From Yersinia aldovae ATCC 35236 (GTDB taxonomy: Bacteria > Pseudomonadota > Gammaproteobacteria > Enterobacterales > Enterobacteriaceae): a stretch of DNA of 64,000 nt. A program made the position numbers and the translations under genes. Location: contig NZ_ACCB01000010.1 in NCBI RefSeq assembly GCF_000173735.1, positions 52,584 through 116,583 on the forward strand, read 5' to 3'. Shown in pieces: positions 1 to 8,412 of this stretch (the stretch's first letter is position 1; each line of letters starts with the position of its first letter). The notes beneath the pieces were generated by a model. That model had not been told where the DNA came from, ran no database searches, and worked only from the letters and a program-made list of their open reading frames with translations.

Positions 1-12
1 AAACAGCCTGAT

Positions 13-816
13 ATGCAGTTAACTCATAGATATTGCTGGATAATAGCCTGTGTGCTGTTTTTATTCCCGCAATATGGCGAAGCCAGTGCCTGGGTATCGA
101 CACAAACACGTATTAGTGGCCAATATATTGGTACTTTCTCCTGGCCTAGCGAGGAAAATGGCAGCACTCAACTTTGTACCGCAGCCTCTTGCTCTGTAGC
201 AATATGCCATTTTTCAAATGATCCGGATGAGCTTTGTGCCAACCCATCCTATGCCTTATCTCGTGTCATTGTTCCGCGTGGCGCAACGGCTCAGGATATG
301 AGGGTTGCTTTCGTTACCAAAAATGGCGTATCCGGCAGTTGGGCGACAATAACCACCAACCCCCTGCGGGCAGTGGGCACCTGCTTTGGCGTGATGTATT
401 GGCAAGGGGCTAACGATATCAACTTCAGCGGCCAATCTATTCCTGGCTCTTACTGTGGCACGGTTCCTCCAACGCCAGAAACGTGTGATATCACCGGTGA
501 TGTCAACATTAGCTATGGCTCTCTTAATCAACAGAGTGTCAATGGCTCGCAAAAAAGCGCACCGTTGTATATAAACTGTACCGCCAATACCTTACTGAAA
601 TTAACGTTAGTGGGTAACACCAGTATCAACCTTGGGCAAAACGGTAACCTGACATCAACGCTGAAAGTGTCAGGGCAAGATTTGTCAAATGGGGTATCAG
701 TGACCGCAGGGGTTGGAAATAATACTTTTATGATTGAGTCGACATTGCATACGGCAGGGTTACCTGACGCGGGGAGTTTTAATGGTAGTGGAGTGGTGAT
801 AATGTCTTATTTTTAA
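13..816 (+). CDS. Fimbrial tip adhesin-like protein (MrpH-type, two-domain)
   Basis: Probable exported fimbrial subunit of 267 residues. The first 26 residues form a hydrophobic signal peptide ending near GEASA. The middle part (about 27-155) is Cys-rich and does not look like a structural pilin, as expected for a receptor-binding domain. The last 110 residues have the pilin look: a Cys pair (CDITGDV ... INCTA), alternating polar/hydrophobic strands and an aromatic C-terminal end (VVIMSYF) of the kind a periplasmic chaperone recognises. This two-domain plan and the length match tip adhesins such as Proteus MrpH; that match is by plan, not by demonstrated identity. It is probably the last gene of a chaperone-usher operon left of the window. 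A hairpin follows it. Confidence 0.6.
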   Translation: MQLTHRYCWIIACVLFLFPQYGEASAWVSTQTRISGQYIGTFSWPSEENGSTQLCTAASCSVAICHFSNDPDELCANPSYALSRVIVPRGATAQDMRVAFVTKNGVSGSWATITTNPLRAVGTCFGVMYWQGANDINFSGQSIPGSYCGTVPPTPETCDITGDVNISYGSLNQQSVNGSQKSAPLYINCTANTLLKLTLVGNTSINLGQNGNLTSTLKVSGQDLSNGVSVTAGVGNNTFMIESTLHTAGLPDAGSFNGSGVVIMSYF

Positions 817-858
817 ACCCCGATTGATATGTGTGCTTTATATTAGCGCATCATTATT

Positions 859-902
859 AAGAATATAAATAGGATTTTACTCGGGTAGTTATTTATATTC
901 TT
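859..902. terminator. Inverted repeat after the fimbrial gene
   Basis: A perfect 13-bp AT-rich inverted repeat, arms 859-871 and 890-902 with an 18-base loop, lies 43 bases after the adhesin stop. It is a likely transcription end for the fimbrial operon, but it lacks GC pairs and has only a weak T run, so termination is inferred. The remaining bases up to 1111 are AT-rich and should hold the promoter of the small peptide gene; no clear -35/-10 pair stands out. Confidence 0.4.
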
Positions 903-1111
903 AGTATTTAATCTTAATTTCGCTATATAGCTATAGTGAAAATCTCCCGTGGGTTTAATTCACGTCGCGTTCAGTAAATAAATATTATTTATATTGTGTT
1001 TTATTGTGCTTATATAGTATAAATTTATCGCTTAGGATTATTTTATTCTAACGTACTCTTACTAATGGGCTATTGAGTAATAGGCTGTAAATTTATATTT
1101 AAGGGATTCAC

Positions 1112-1300
1112 ATGAAAAAAATTGACATGGCTGATGCCAATACTGTTATTGGCGGGACTTGTACTACATGTACAGATACTTACGAATGGTTGACTGGCAG
1201 CACGACGTTAACTTGTCAGGCAATTACTACATGTACAGATAAACACGGTAAAGTTGTTAGCCGTACTGCGACACCGACCAGTGTTGCTAACTGCCGTTAA
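1112..1300 (+). CDS. Cys-rich precursor peptide with double-glycine leader
   Basis: A 62-residue peptide preceded by a good ribosome site (AAGGGA at 1101-1106). Residues 1-15 end in VIGG, a double-glycine leader of the type cut by C39 peptidases. The predicted mature part (16-62) is 47 residues, rich in Thr, with five cysteines (17, 20, 35, 41, 61). It contains an internal near-repeat (TTCTDT / TTCTDK) that is also exact in DNA over 16 bases (1163-1178 and 1226-1241). It resembles small Enterobacteriaceae peptides annotated as DUF4762, from memory and not checked. The next genes encode a thiol oxidoreductase and a C39 ABC exporter, so the peptide is the likely cargo. Bacteriocin, toxin or signal activity is inference. 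Confidence 0.75.
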   Translation: MKKIDMADANTVIGGTCTTCTDTYEWLTGSTTLTCQAITTCTDKHGKVVSRTATPTSVANCR

Positions 1301-1332
1301 GATATCAAATTGATTAACGATTAATATCTGAT

Positions 1333-1378
1333 GATAACCCAGGCAAGTATAGGGTTAGTTATCTTGCTTGCCTGTTTT
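1333..1378 (+). terminator. Hairpin/attenuator between peptide gene and operon
   Basis: An 8-bp perfect stem (CAGGCAAG 1340-1347 with CTTGCCTG 1367-1374) is followed by TTTTAC. This is a likely partial terminator that would keep peptide mRNA more abundant than the export and synthesis genes. A second possible stem (GATAAC 1333-1338 with GTTATC 1358-1363) crosses the first, so the two either exclude each other or form a pseudoknot. Confidence 0.5.
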
Positions 1379-1448
1379 ACTTTTATGAATGTGTTTTTAG
1401 CGCTGGAGTTTAATAAATTTAGCGTTAATTTAATGTGAAGATAATTTT

Positions 1449-2150
1449 ATGCCTATAAAGAATGATATATTTACCAAAAAAAGCATTTTAAGAAAAAGCG
1501 GGTTTTTTATAGGCTACACAATTTTTGTTATCTTGGTTTCTTCATTGATAACTACCGCCTACTTTCACTACTTCGTACTCAATCAGGACACACAGGAAAG
1601 CCTCATATCTGTCAGCAGTAGTGACATTCAAGGCAGCCCTATCAAAGACGATAAAACTATTATCGAGATCTTCTCTTATGGTTGCCATTACTGTGCCATT
1701 AATGAAGAGAATATGGCCAAATTAGAACAGCGAATGCCGGAAGGGACACGTTTTATTCGCCTGCATATCAGCAGTGATCAGCCCAGCGGCCTGGCGCGGT
1801 TTGCACCGATCTTTGCCACCTTAAGCGTCATGGGAATTGAACCACAATATCGCCAGAGTGCCTATAAAGCGGTGCTAAAAGATAACATTGATTTAACTGA
1901 CCGCAGCCAACGAGACGCTTGGTTAAAATCGAATGATATTGATGTCGTAAAATATCAGCAAACCAGCCAGTCGGCAGAGGTTAAAGACCTGCTCAACTAT
2001 ATGACGGCGGTCAGGACATATTACAAAATTGACGCTACACCTGCTTTTATTGTCGGTAAAAAATGGGTAGCACTTCAGGATCGAGCGTTCCCTGCGTTCT
2101 CAGACCATCTTTTGTCATTATTACAGCACGATAAGGCACTGGACAAATAA
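1449..2150 (+). CDS. Membrane-anchored DsbA-like thiol oxidoreductase
   Basis: A 233-residue protein with one N-terminal membrane segment (about 19-39) and a periplasmic thioredoxin-like domain. The active site is CHYC (Cys79-Cys82) after an FSYGC lead, compared with CPHC in DsbA, and a TPA cis-proline loop lies near residue 197. This supports a DsbA-family role in making or rearranging disulfides outside the cytoplasm. It follows the Cys-rich peptide gene and its stop overlaps the next start (TAATG), so it probably oxidises the exported peptide. The substrate is inferred from position; an odd number of cysteines in the peptide leaves open one free thiol or a dimer. Confidence 0.75.
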   Translation: MPIKNDIFTKKSILRKSGFFIGYTIFVILVSSLITTAYFHYFVLNQDTQESLISVSSSDIQGSPIKDDKTIIEIFSYGCHYCAINEENMAKLEQRMPEGTRFIRLHISSDQPSGLARFAPIFATLSVMGIEPQYRQSAYKAVLKDNIDLTDRSQRDAWLKSNDIDVVKYQQTSQSAEVKDLLNYMTAVRTYYKIDATPAFIVGKKWVALQDRAFPAFSDHLLSLLQHDKALDK

Positions 2151-3106
2151 TGAGGCTGTTTGTCGTCTGGGGCTATTTTATCTGGAGAAACCAACTCGAT
2201 AAGTTGACCTTTAGTGGTGCAGTATTTAGACGTATGCAGCTAAAACTGGCTTGCTGGTTATTACACCACGGTGATTACCGCTTTTTATTGTGGTGTGCTG
2301 CGGTTCGCCGCGTGATGGGCTTGAATTCACGGCGACAGAAAAATTTGGCGCGGGTGGCGGCGGCTAACAGCCAATGCTTATTGCAGGGTCAGAATAGCCC
2401 GTCAATGCGGAATTTTATCCAAATAGCCCAGCGTCGTCAGGTATTGGAACTGGCTGCAACTTATGGGCAAAACCGGCAAATTTTAGCGCAGTTAGCTGCC
2501 TGCACCCAACAACTGGATAATCAGGTGAGTGCGCTGCATCAGGCGGGTTCACCGGTCATTCTGGCCCCACTGCATATGGTTTCCGATGTTCTGGCGGGCA
2601 TAGTCGGTGCAGGGGTTTACCCTGGGCAGGCGACGGTGGTCGTTTCGGCCAGCGCGGAGGCTTATAAAGAGCAGGCTCGGCAAATGGGCGGCGTGAATAT
2701 TTCTTACTGCTCGATCCATGCGGATAGCCGTGCAATTGCAGGTAATCTGATGGATGCCATTATGCAAGCGGCTGAACATAAACAGAATATCATTATCTTC
2801 CCCGATATCACGCCGGATTATACCGTGAATAACCAGATGGCTGAAACGGCCAAAATGCCCTGTCAGTTATTTAACCGCCCAGCGAGTTTGCACAGCGGCA
2901 TTATTCGCGTTGCCAGAGCACTGTCAGCGCAGGTGGTTTTTTATTATCTCTATTACGACAAAGAAATAAAAATCCATATTTACCCTGCGCTCACGGCTCG
3001 GGAAGTAAAAATGAAATTACCCGAATTGATTGAAATATCAATGATACAGCATCCACAAGACTGGTTGTTATGGCACTCGCATTCGTTATTTTTTATTAAC
3101 GAATAA
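2150..3106 (+). CDS. LpxL/HtrB-like acyltransferase (LPLAT superfamily)
   Basis: A 318-residue protein resembling lipid A late acyltransferases in length, in an N-terminal hydrophobic/basic segment, in the APLH..SD motif, in a FPD motif near residue 219 and in a C-terminal DWLLWH element similar to the Q-W-H tail of LpxL proteins. The catalytic motif is HMVSD (His142, Asp146), a spacing of three residues, while the classical motif is HX4D/E, so it is a divergent member. Located between the oxidoreductase and the peptide exporter and in the same operon as an ACP and ketosynthase, it probably moves an ACP-bound acyl chain to an acceptor. Whether the acceptor is the peptide, a lipid or a small molecule cannot be told from the sequence. 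Confidence 0.65.
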   Translation: MRLFVVWGYFIWRNQLDKLTFSGAVFRRMQLKLACWLLHHGDYRFLLWCAAVRRVMGLNSRRQKNLARVAAANSQCLLQGQNSPSMRNFIQIAQRRQVLELAATYGQNRQILAQLAACTQQLDNQVSALHQAGSPVILAPLHMVSDVLAGIVGAGVYPGQATVVVSASAEAYKEQARQMGGVNISYCSIHADSRAIAGNLMDAIMQAAEHKQNIIIFPDITPDYTVNNQMAETAKMPCQLFNRPASLHSGIIRVARALSAQVVFYYLYYDKEIKIHIYPALTAREVKMKLPELIEISMIQHPQDWLLWHSHSLFFINE

Positions 3107-3131
3107 TGTTACTTACGAAGAATAGTAGAAA

Positions 3132-5282
3132 ATGGAAAAGATAATCCCGCCGCTGATTTTTCAGAGCGAAACCAATGAATGCGGCCTGGCCTGTATTGCG
3201 ATGCTGGCACAGACCCAAGGCATCAACGCACCGTTGGAGAGCTTACGGGAGCGCTATCCTGCATCTGAGCACGGAACGTCACTGGCGACCCTGTGCACTA
3301 TTTTGTCTGAACTGGCGATACCGGTTTATCCGGTGGTATTTGAACATCAGGAACTGTCTGCCTTGCCATTGCCTGCTATTTTGCATTACGGAGCGAGTCA
3401 CTACGTGCTGCTCGCGTACCGCAAAGGCAACTACGTCTGTGTGATGAATCCGGCGATCGGCCAGCAACTACTGCCAATGGACGCATTAAAAGCGGAAATC
3501 AGCGGCTATGCACTGGTGCTGGATTCTGAAACACCGGCCTCCCCTGACGCGATAAAGAAGATTGAACACAGCACACGACTGAGTGCGCTTGATTGCATGA
3601 GCCTGAAAGAAACGGCTAATGTCCGTGGCATCTATTGGCTGATGACGTTAGCGCTCTTGATCTCGCTGACGTTGTTTATCATGCCGACGATGGTCAGCAG
3701 CGCAATTAATGACGTGTTTTCTTCTGTCGGAAAGACTGATTTCCCCTATTTCTATTTTCTGCTGGCCTTCGTGGTTGCTACATCATTAGCTTTTGTGGTG
3801 CGATACATCACCGAGCGCTATATCAAACAATTTGTGGTGCTGAGCAGTGTGGCCGGATTCTCTCGCTTACTGAGCCATTCTCTCAATTTTTTTGATAAAC
3901 GCGCCCCAGGGGATATCTTCAGCCGTTTTTCAAATTGGCAGATGGCTGCAACACAGAAAATCGAGCTGGATAACGGCCTGCGGACTGATTGGATAATCGG
4001 TGCCATTGCATTAGCGGTGATGTGTTATATGAGCCTGTTACTGGCGATGGTTTCTGTCGTTGGCGTGATATTGATGGGCTTGATCAGTATTTGGGCTATT
4101 TATCGCGATCGCTATTACACCCAACAGTTACAGGTAAAAGGCGCTGAGCAAAGTGATTTTATTCTGGAAACGATTCAGGGCTTTTCTACCATTAAATCAG
4201 CGGGTTTAGCCAGCCAGCGCCAGAGTGTATTTGCTGGCCTGGTACTGTCACTGTTCAGTGCGTTACAGAAGAAAAAAATCTACGATCAGGTCAAAAATAG
4301 CCTGTATCAGCTGATCGGCAGCCTGGAAATGGTGTTCTTTATGCTGCTGGCATTGCCGATGTTAAAGCAGGGTACACTGAGTTTAGGGGAGTTTTTTGCT
4401 TATAGTTTTGTGCGCGAGATTTTCACCTCCTATATCACCAAGATCTTCTATGCCATTTTGCAGAAAAACCAACTGCATGTGATTGATATCCGTGCCCGTG
4501 ATCTGTTCCCTGCCGGGCAACAAACGCCCGCCTCAACTGATTCATCTATTCCTGCGGCTGTTCCGGCGTTTAGTCGTCAGTTGGTTTATCAGGATATCTG
4601 TTTTGCTTATGACGCCAGCCAGCCGGTGTTGCGGGATCTCTCGCTCTCGCTTGCGCGCGGCCAAAGTGTGGCGATTGTCGGGGAGTCAGGTGCCGGGAAG
4701 AGCACGCTACTAAAAGTGATGGCCGGGTTGTTGCCGCCACAGCAAGGGCGAGTTCTGGTGGATGGGCAAGCCGTTGATTTTCAGCAGGCGCATAGCTTGT
4801 TCTTCCTGCAAAGTCAGGAAGATATTCTGTTTAATGCCTCGGTATTACACAACATTACTCTGTTCGACGGGCATCTGGATGCGGCCAAACGTCAGCGTAT
4901 CGAACAATCATTACAAGGTCTGCAATTAACCCCCGTTATCGATAAATTACCCGGCGGCTTAAGTGCGTTGGTGCGGGAGAGTCATGCTGCGCTATCACTT
5001 GGGCAACGTCAGCGTTTATTACTGGCGCGGGCGATGTACAGCGATTGTCCGGTGCTGGTGCTGGATGAACCGACGGCCAATCTGGATGAAGAGACGGCTC
5101 ATCAGGTGATGCAGACCTTGCTGTCTCATTGTCGCGAATATAGTAAAACCCTGATTACCGTGACTCACAGTGAAAGTGTGTTGCCGATGTTTGACCGGAT
5201 CTTCCGCTTGCATGACAGCCAATTGGCGCGTTTTTCTCGGCCAATGGCATCAAATCACCTGACGCCCGCGGTAGCTCAATGA
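3132..5282 (+). CDS. C39-peptidase ABC exporter (peptide maturation and export)
   Basis: A 716-residue fused exporter of the CvaB/LagD type. Residues 1-125 form a C39 peptidase: Gln11, catalytic Cys17 (NECGLAC) and His90 are in place, but the usual Asp is Asn106 (MNPAIG). A six-helix membrane domain covers about 165-445. The ATPase has Walker A GESGAGKST (about 517-525), signature LSLGQRQR (about 620), Walker B VLVLDEP (about 638) and the H-loop His near 676. Such proteins cut double-Gly leaders on the cytoplasmic side and move the core peptide across the inner membrane. The GG leader of the first gene in the operon makes that peptide the natural substrate. The stop overlaps the next start (ATGA). 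Confidence 0.88.
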   Translation: MEKIIPPLIFQSETNECGLACIAMLAQTQGINAPLESLRERYPASEHGTSLATLCTILSELAIPVYPVVFEHQELSALPLPAILHYGASHYVLLAYRKGNYVCVMNPAIGQQLLPMDALKAEISGYALVLDSETPASPDAIKKIEHSTRLSALDCMSLKETANVRGIYWLMTLALLISLTLFIMPTMVSSAINDVFSSVGKTDFPYFYFLLAFVVATSLAFVVRYITERYIKQFVVLSSVAGFSRLLSHSLNFFDKRAPGDIFSRFSNWQMAATQKIELDNGLRTDWIIGAIALAVMCYMSLLLAMVSVVGVILMGLISIWAIYRDRYYTQQLQVKGAEQSDFILETIQGFSTIKSAGLASQRQSVFAGLVLSLFSALQKKKIYDQVKNSLYQLIGSLEMVFFMLLALPMLKQGTLSLGEFFAYSFVREIFTSYITKIFYAILQKNQLHVIDIRARDLFPAGQQTPASTDSSIPAAVPAFSRQLVYQDICFAYDASQPVLRDLSLSLARGQSVAIVGESGAGKSTLLKVMAGLLPPQQGRVLVDGQAVDFQQAHSLFFLQSQEDILFNASVLHNITLFDGHLDAAKRQRIEQSLQGLQLTPVIDKLPGGLSALVRESHAALSLGQRQRLLLARAMYSDCPVLVLDEPTANLDEETAHQVMQTLLSHCREYSKTLITVTHSESVLPMFDRIFRLHDSQLARFSRPMASNHLTPAVAQ

Positions 5283-6439
5283 TGCGCATCAACTTGAAAA
5301 ATCCAAAACAACGCCTGTCGCTTATCGGGCTTATCGTTTTGCTGATTATTATTGGCGTAGGGATTGCACTTTCGTTGAGTCAGCGCACGCCACAGGCTGC
5401 GCCGTTAACTGAAACTCTCAGTCGTGGTGACATAGAAAAGAATGTCATGGCGACCGGCAGTTTAAAGCCGTCGTTGCAGGTTAATGTTGGCGCACAGGTC
5501 AACGGTCAGTTAACCAAACTCTATGTTAAACAAGGGGATCGAGTTAAGCGCGGCCAGTTATTGGCAGAGATCGATCCCACATTGCAACAGAACGCGCTGC
5601 GCAAATCTGAAGCTGAATTACAAAGTGCGCAGGCGCAAAAACAAGCGGCTCAGGCGCTTTCACGGCAATATTTGCTGGAGTTTCAGCGGCAGAAAACACT
5701 GGCTCGGGAAGGTTCAGGGATAAAAAGTGCACTGGAAAAAGCGCAGGCGCAGTACGACAGCCAACTGGCGCAAGTTCGCGTCAATGAAGCGCAGATAGTG
5801 CAGAGCCAGATGGCGTTGGAAACGGCAAAAGCCAATCTGGGTTTTACCCGCATCATGGCACCGATTGATGGCGAAGTGCTGGGTATCGTCACTAAAGAGG
5901 GGCAAACCATTGTTTCCTCTCAAACGGTGCCAACCATTCTGGTATTGGCGAATGTCGATACCATGACCGTCCACACCCGTATTTCAGAAACTGACATTCT
6001 CAAAGTCAGTGTCGGGCAGCTGTTGTGGTTCTATGTGGTGGCGAATCCCGATCGCCGTTACGAGAGCCGGATGGATGCCATTCAAGAGGCGTCTGCCGAT
6101 AGCTTGCGTGAGGATGGATCTGGATCGGTGAGTAATTCGCAGCCTTCCGCGGTGTATTACAACGGTATTTTCAGTATCGCCAATAGCGAACGTTTGTTAC
6201 GCACCTCTATGACGGCGCAGGTATTTATCATCACTGCGCAGGCGAAGAATGTGCTGCGGGTGCCTTTGTCTGCATTAGGGGTACAGCAGCCCGATAAGCG
6301 TTATCGGGTCGAGGTGATTAATGGTCAACAGCGTGCTGTGCGCTGGGTGCGGGTTGGCCTGCGAGATGGTCAGTATGCCGAGGTGAAAGAGGGGTTAGCG
6401 CAAGGTGATCAGGTGGTCGTTATGGGGGCATCATTATGA
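5279..6439 (+). CDS. MacA-like periplasmic adaptor protein
   Basis: A 386-residue membrane-fusion protein: one N-terminal membrane anchor (about 13-32), a biotinyl-lipoyl-like half motif (GQLTKLYVKQGDRVKRGQ, about 75-95), a long alpha-helical hairpin rich in Ala, Gln and Lys (about 105-185), the second lipoyl half and beta-barrel (GEVLGIV...EGQTI), and a C-terminal membrane-proximal domain. It starts on the ATGA overlap with the exporter gene and ends overlapping macB-like, so the three are translationally coupled. It should join the MacB-like pump to the outer-membrane factor encoded two genes on. It is not the core macA locus judged by neighbours, hence no symbol. Confidence 0.87.
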   Translation: MMRINLKNPKQRLSLIGLIVLLIIIGVGIALSLSQRTPQAAPLTETLSRGDIEKNVMATGSLKPSLQVNVGAQVNGQLTKLYVKQGDRVKRGQLLAEIDPTLQQNALRKSEAELQSAQAQKQAAQALSRQYLLEFQRQKTLAREGSGIKSALEKAQAQYDSQLAQVRVNEAQIVQSQMALETAKANLGFTRIMAPIDGEVLGIVTKEGQTIVSSQTVPTILVLANVDTMTVHTRISETDILKVSVGQLLWFYVVANPDRRYESRMDAIQEASADSLREDGSGSVSNSQPSAVYYNGIFSIANSERLLRTSMTAQVFIITAQAKNVLRVPLSALGVQQPDKRYRVEVINGQQRAVRWVRVGLRDGQYAEVKEGLAQGDQVVVMGASL

Positions 6440-8412
6440 TCATAAAGACGTTTAGCGAAAACAGTGCAAAAGACTCGGCGCTGATCGAGTTAAAGGGGAT
6501 TTATCGCCACTTTACCTCCGGAACGCAGTCTGTTGCGGTATTGAAGAATATCTCACTGTCGATAAACCGTGGCGAGATGGTGGCTATCATCGGGGCTTCC
6601 GGATCGGGTAAATCGACGCTGATGAATATTATTGGCTGCCTGGACAAACCGACGCAGGGGGAAATGGCTATCCACGGCATCCCGACGGGCCAGGCAAGCA
6701 GTGAACAGTTGGCGCAATTGAGAAGCCAGTACATCGGTTTTATTTTTCAGCGCTATCACTTGATGCCTTATTTAACTGCCACCGAAAATATCGTGATTCC
6801 GGCACTTTATACCGCGATGACGCCGGTTGAACGTCAGACGCGTGCGGTTTACCTGCTCAATCGTTTAGGGCTGGGTGGCCATCTGCTGCATAAGCCAGCT
6901 CAGCTATCGGGGGGGCAACAACAGCGGGTCAGTATAGCCAGAGCACTGATGAACGGTGCCAGCATCATTTTGGCAGATGAACCCACCGGTGCGCTGGACA
7001 GTGCCAGCGGGCAAGAATTGATGGGGATTTTGCACGGCCTGCACCAGTCCGGTCATACCATTATTATCGTGACTCATGACCGCAATATCGCTAATCAGGC
7101 ACAGCGTATTATCGAGATAAGCGACGGCGAAATCATTGCCGATGGTCATAACGTGGCATTAAACCTCACGGCAGCACATGCTGCGCTGCCTGCCACTGCC
7201 GCCACAGGCCGCCCACACTGGTGGTTGAGTGTGCGTGAAGCAATAAAAATGGCCTGGCGCTCACTGCTCGGCCACCGTATCCGCGCCTTCTTATCGATGC
7301 TGGGGATCATTATCGGCATCTCGTCGGTAATATCTTCAATGGCGGTAGGGGAAGGCGCTCGTCAGGAGATTCTCAGTGAAATCAGTCAGCTTGGTACCAG
7401 TAATCTGGATATCCGCCCAGGATTGGGTTGGGATAAGCCTCGCCCTGATTTTGAGCGTTCACTCACACTGGCTGATGTCGAATTGCTGCGTCGTCAACCT
7501 TATGTTGAAAGCCTGTCGCCGGTGGTGAGTAGAGTGGCCGCTGCGGTGCGTGGTGATAAACAAGTGATGGTGACACTTTCGGGTGTTAGTAACGGATTTT
7601 TCCATGTGCAAGGGATTGATTTTATTGCAGGTGCTGGATTTACCCAGCACCATGTTAACGAGCGTGAAGCGGTCATTATTCTGCAACCGGAACTGAGAGA
7701 CACCCTGTTTGCTGCGGGTGAAAACCCGATTGGCGAAATTGTACAGTTGGAGGGAATTCCGTTGCGAGTGATTGCTATCGCCAAAAGAAAAGGAACGCAG
7801 TTTGGTGGGTTACTGACGGCGTGGATGCCCTATACCTCACTGACTGAACGTATCTCTGGTGATATGCCTTTGGAATTAATTACCTTACGGGTACGGGAAG
7901 GTTATCACCTCAATGAGGTGCAGCGTGATGTCGAAAAGGTACTGGAGCAGGCCCACGGGCAGCGTGACTTTTTTATTCTAACCAACGACCAGATGACCCG
8001 CGCAATTCAGAAAACCTCAGACTCAATGACGCTGCTAATTACCGCGATTGCTGCAATCTCGCTGCTGGTGGGCGGTGTGGGTGTGATGAACATCATGCTG
8101 GTTTCGGTCACGGAGCGCACTCACGAAATCGGTATCCGCCTGTCGGTGGGTGCTCGCCCCGGTGACATCATGCTTCAGTTTTTGATTGAAGCGGTGGTTA
8201 TTTGCACCCTAGGCGGTTTGATTGGCATTGCCGGTTCTGCGCTGGCCGGGGTGATTTTCTCCTGGTTTACTCAAGCATTCACCTTGGTTTTTACCTGGTT
8301 ACCGATGGTGCTGGCGTGCAGTTTCTCCGCACTGATTGGTTTGGGATTTGGCTTTTTCCCAGCGCGCAATGCAGCCCGTTTGCATCCAACACAGGCGTTG
8401 GCCCGAGAATGA
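6436..8412 (+). CDS. MacB-like ABC transporter (ATPase fused to FtsX-type permease)
   Basis: A 658-residue protein with an N-terminal ATPase (Walker A GASGSGKST at 53-61, signature LSGGQQQR near 158, Walker B ILADEPTGALD near 181), a first membrane helix near 283-305, a large periplasmic domain (about 310-530) and three C-terminal membrane helices with the FtsX-type stretch GVGVMNIMLVSVTERTHEIG. MacB pumps act by mechanotransmission on periplasmic substrates and pass them to an adaptor and a TolC-type channel; E. coli MacAB-TolC is reported to export heat-stable enterotoxin II, a disulfide-bonded peptide. That precedent fits a second export step for the peptide after C39 processing. ATGA overlaps on both sides. 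Confidence 0.88.
   Translation: MIIKTFSENSAKDSALIELKGIYRHFTSGTQSVAVLKNISLSINRGEMVAIIGASGSGKSTLMNIIGCLDKPTQGEMAIHGIPTGQASSEQLAQLRSQYIGFIFQRYHLMPYLTATENIVIPALYTAMTPVERQTRAVYLLNRLGLGGHLLHKPAQLSGGQQQRVSIARALMNGASIILADEPTGALDSASGQELMGILHGLHQSGHTIIIVTHDRNIANQAQRIIEISDGEIIADGHNVALNLTAAHAALPATAATGRPHWWLSVREAIKMAWRSLLGHRIRAFLSMLGIIIGISSVISSMAVGEGARQEILSEISQLGTSNLDIRPGLGWDKPRPDFERSLTLADVELLRRQPYVESLSPVVSRVAAAVRGDKQVMVTLSGVSNGFFHVQGIDFIAGAGFTQHHVNEREAVIILQPELRDTLFAAGENPIGEIVQLEGIPLRVIAIAKRKGTQFGGLLTAWMPYTSLTERISGDMPLELITLRVREGYHLNEVQRDVEKVLEQAHGQRDFFILTNDQMTRAIQKTSDSMTLLITAIAAISLLVGGVGVMNIMLVSVTERTHEIGIRLSVGARPGDIMLQFLIEAVVICTLGGLIGIAGSALAGVIFSWFTQAFTLVFTWLPMVLACSFSALIGLGFGFFPARNAARLHPTQALARE

Noticed and set aside
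8202..8408. Upstream extension of the outer-membrane factor reading frame
   Set aside because: It overlaps the end of the macB-like gene; the ATG at 8409 gives a proper lipoprotein signal and an ATGA overlap.
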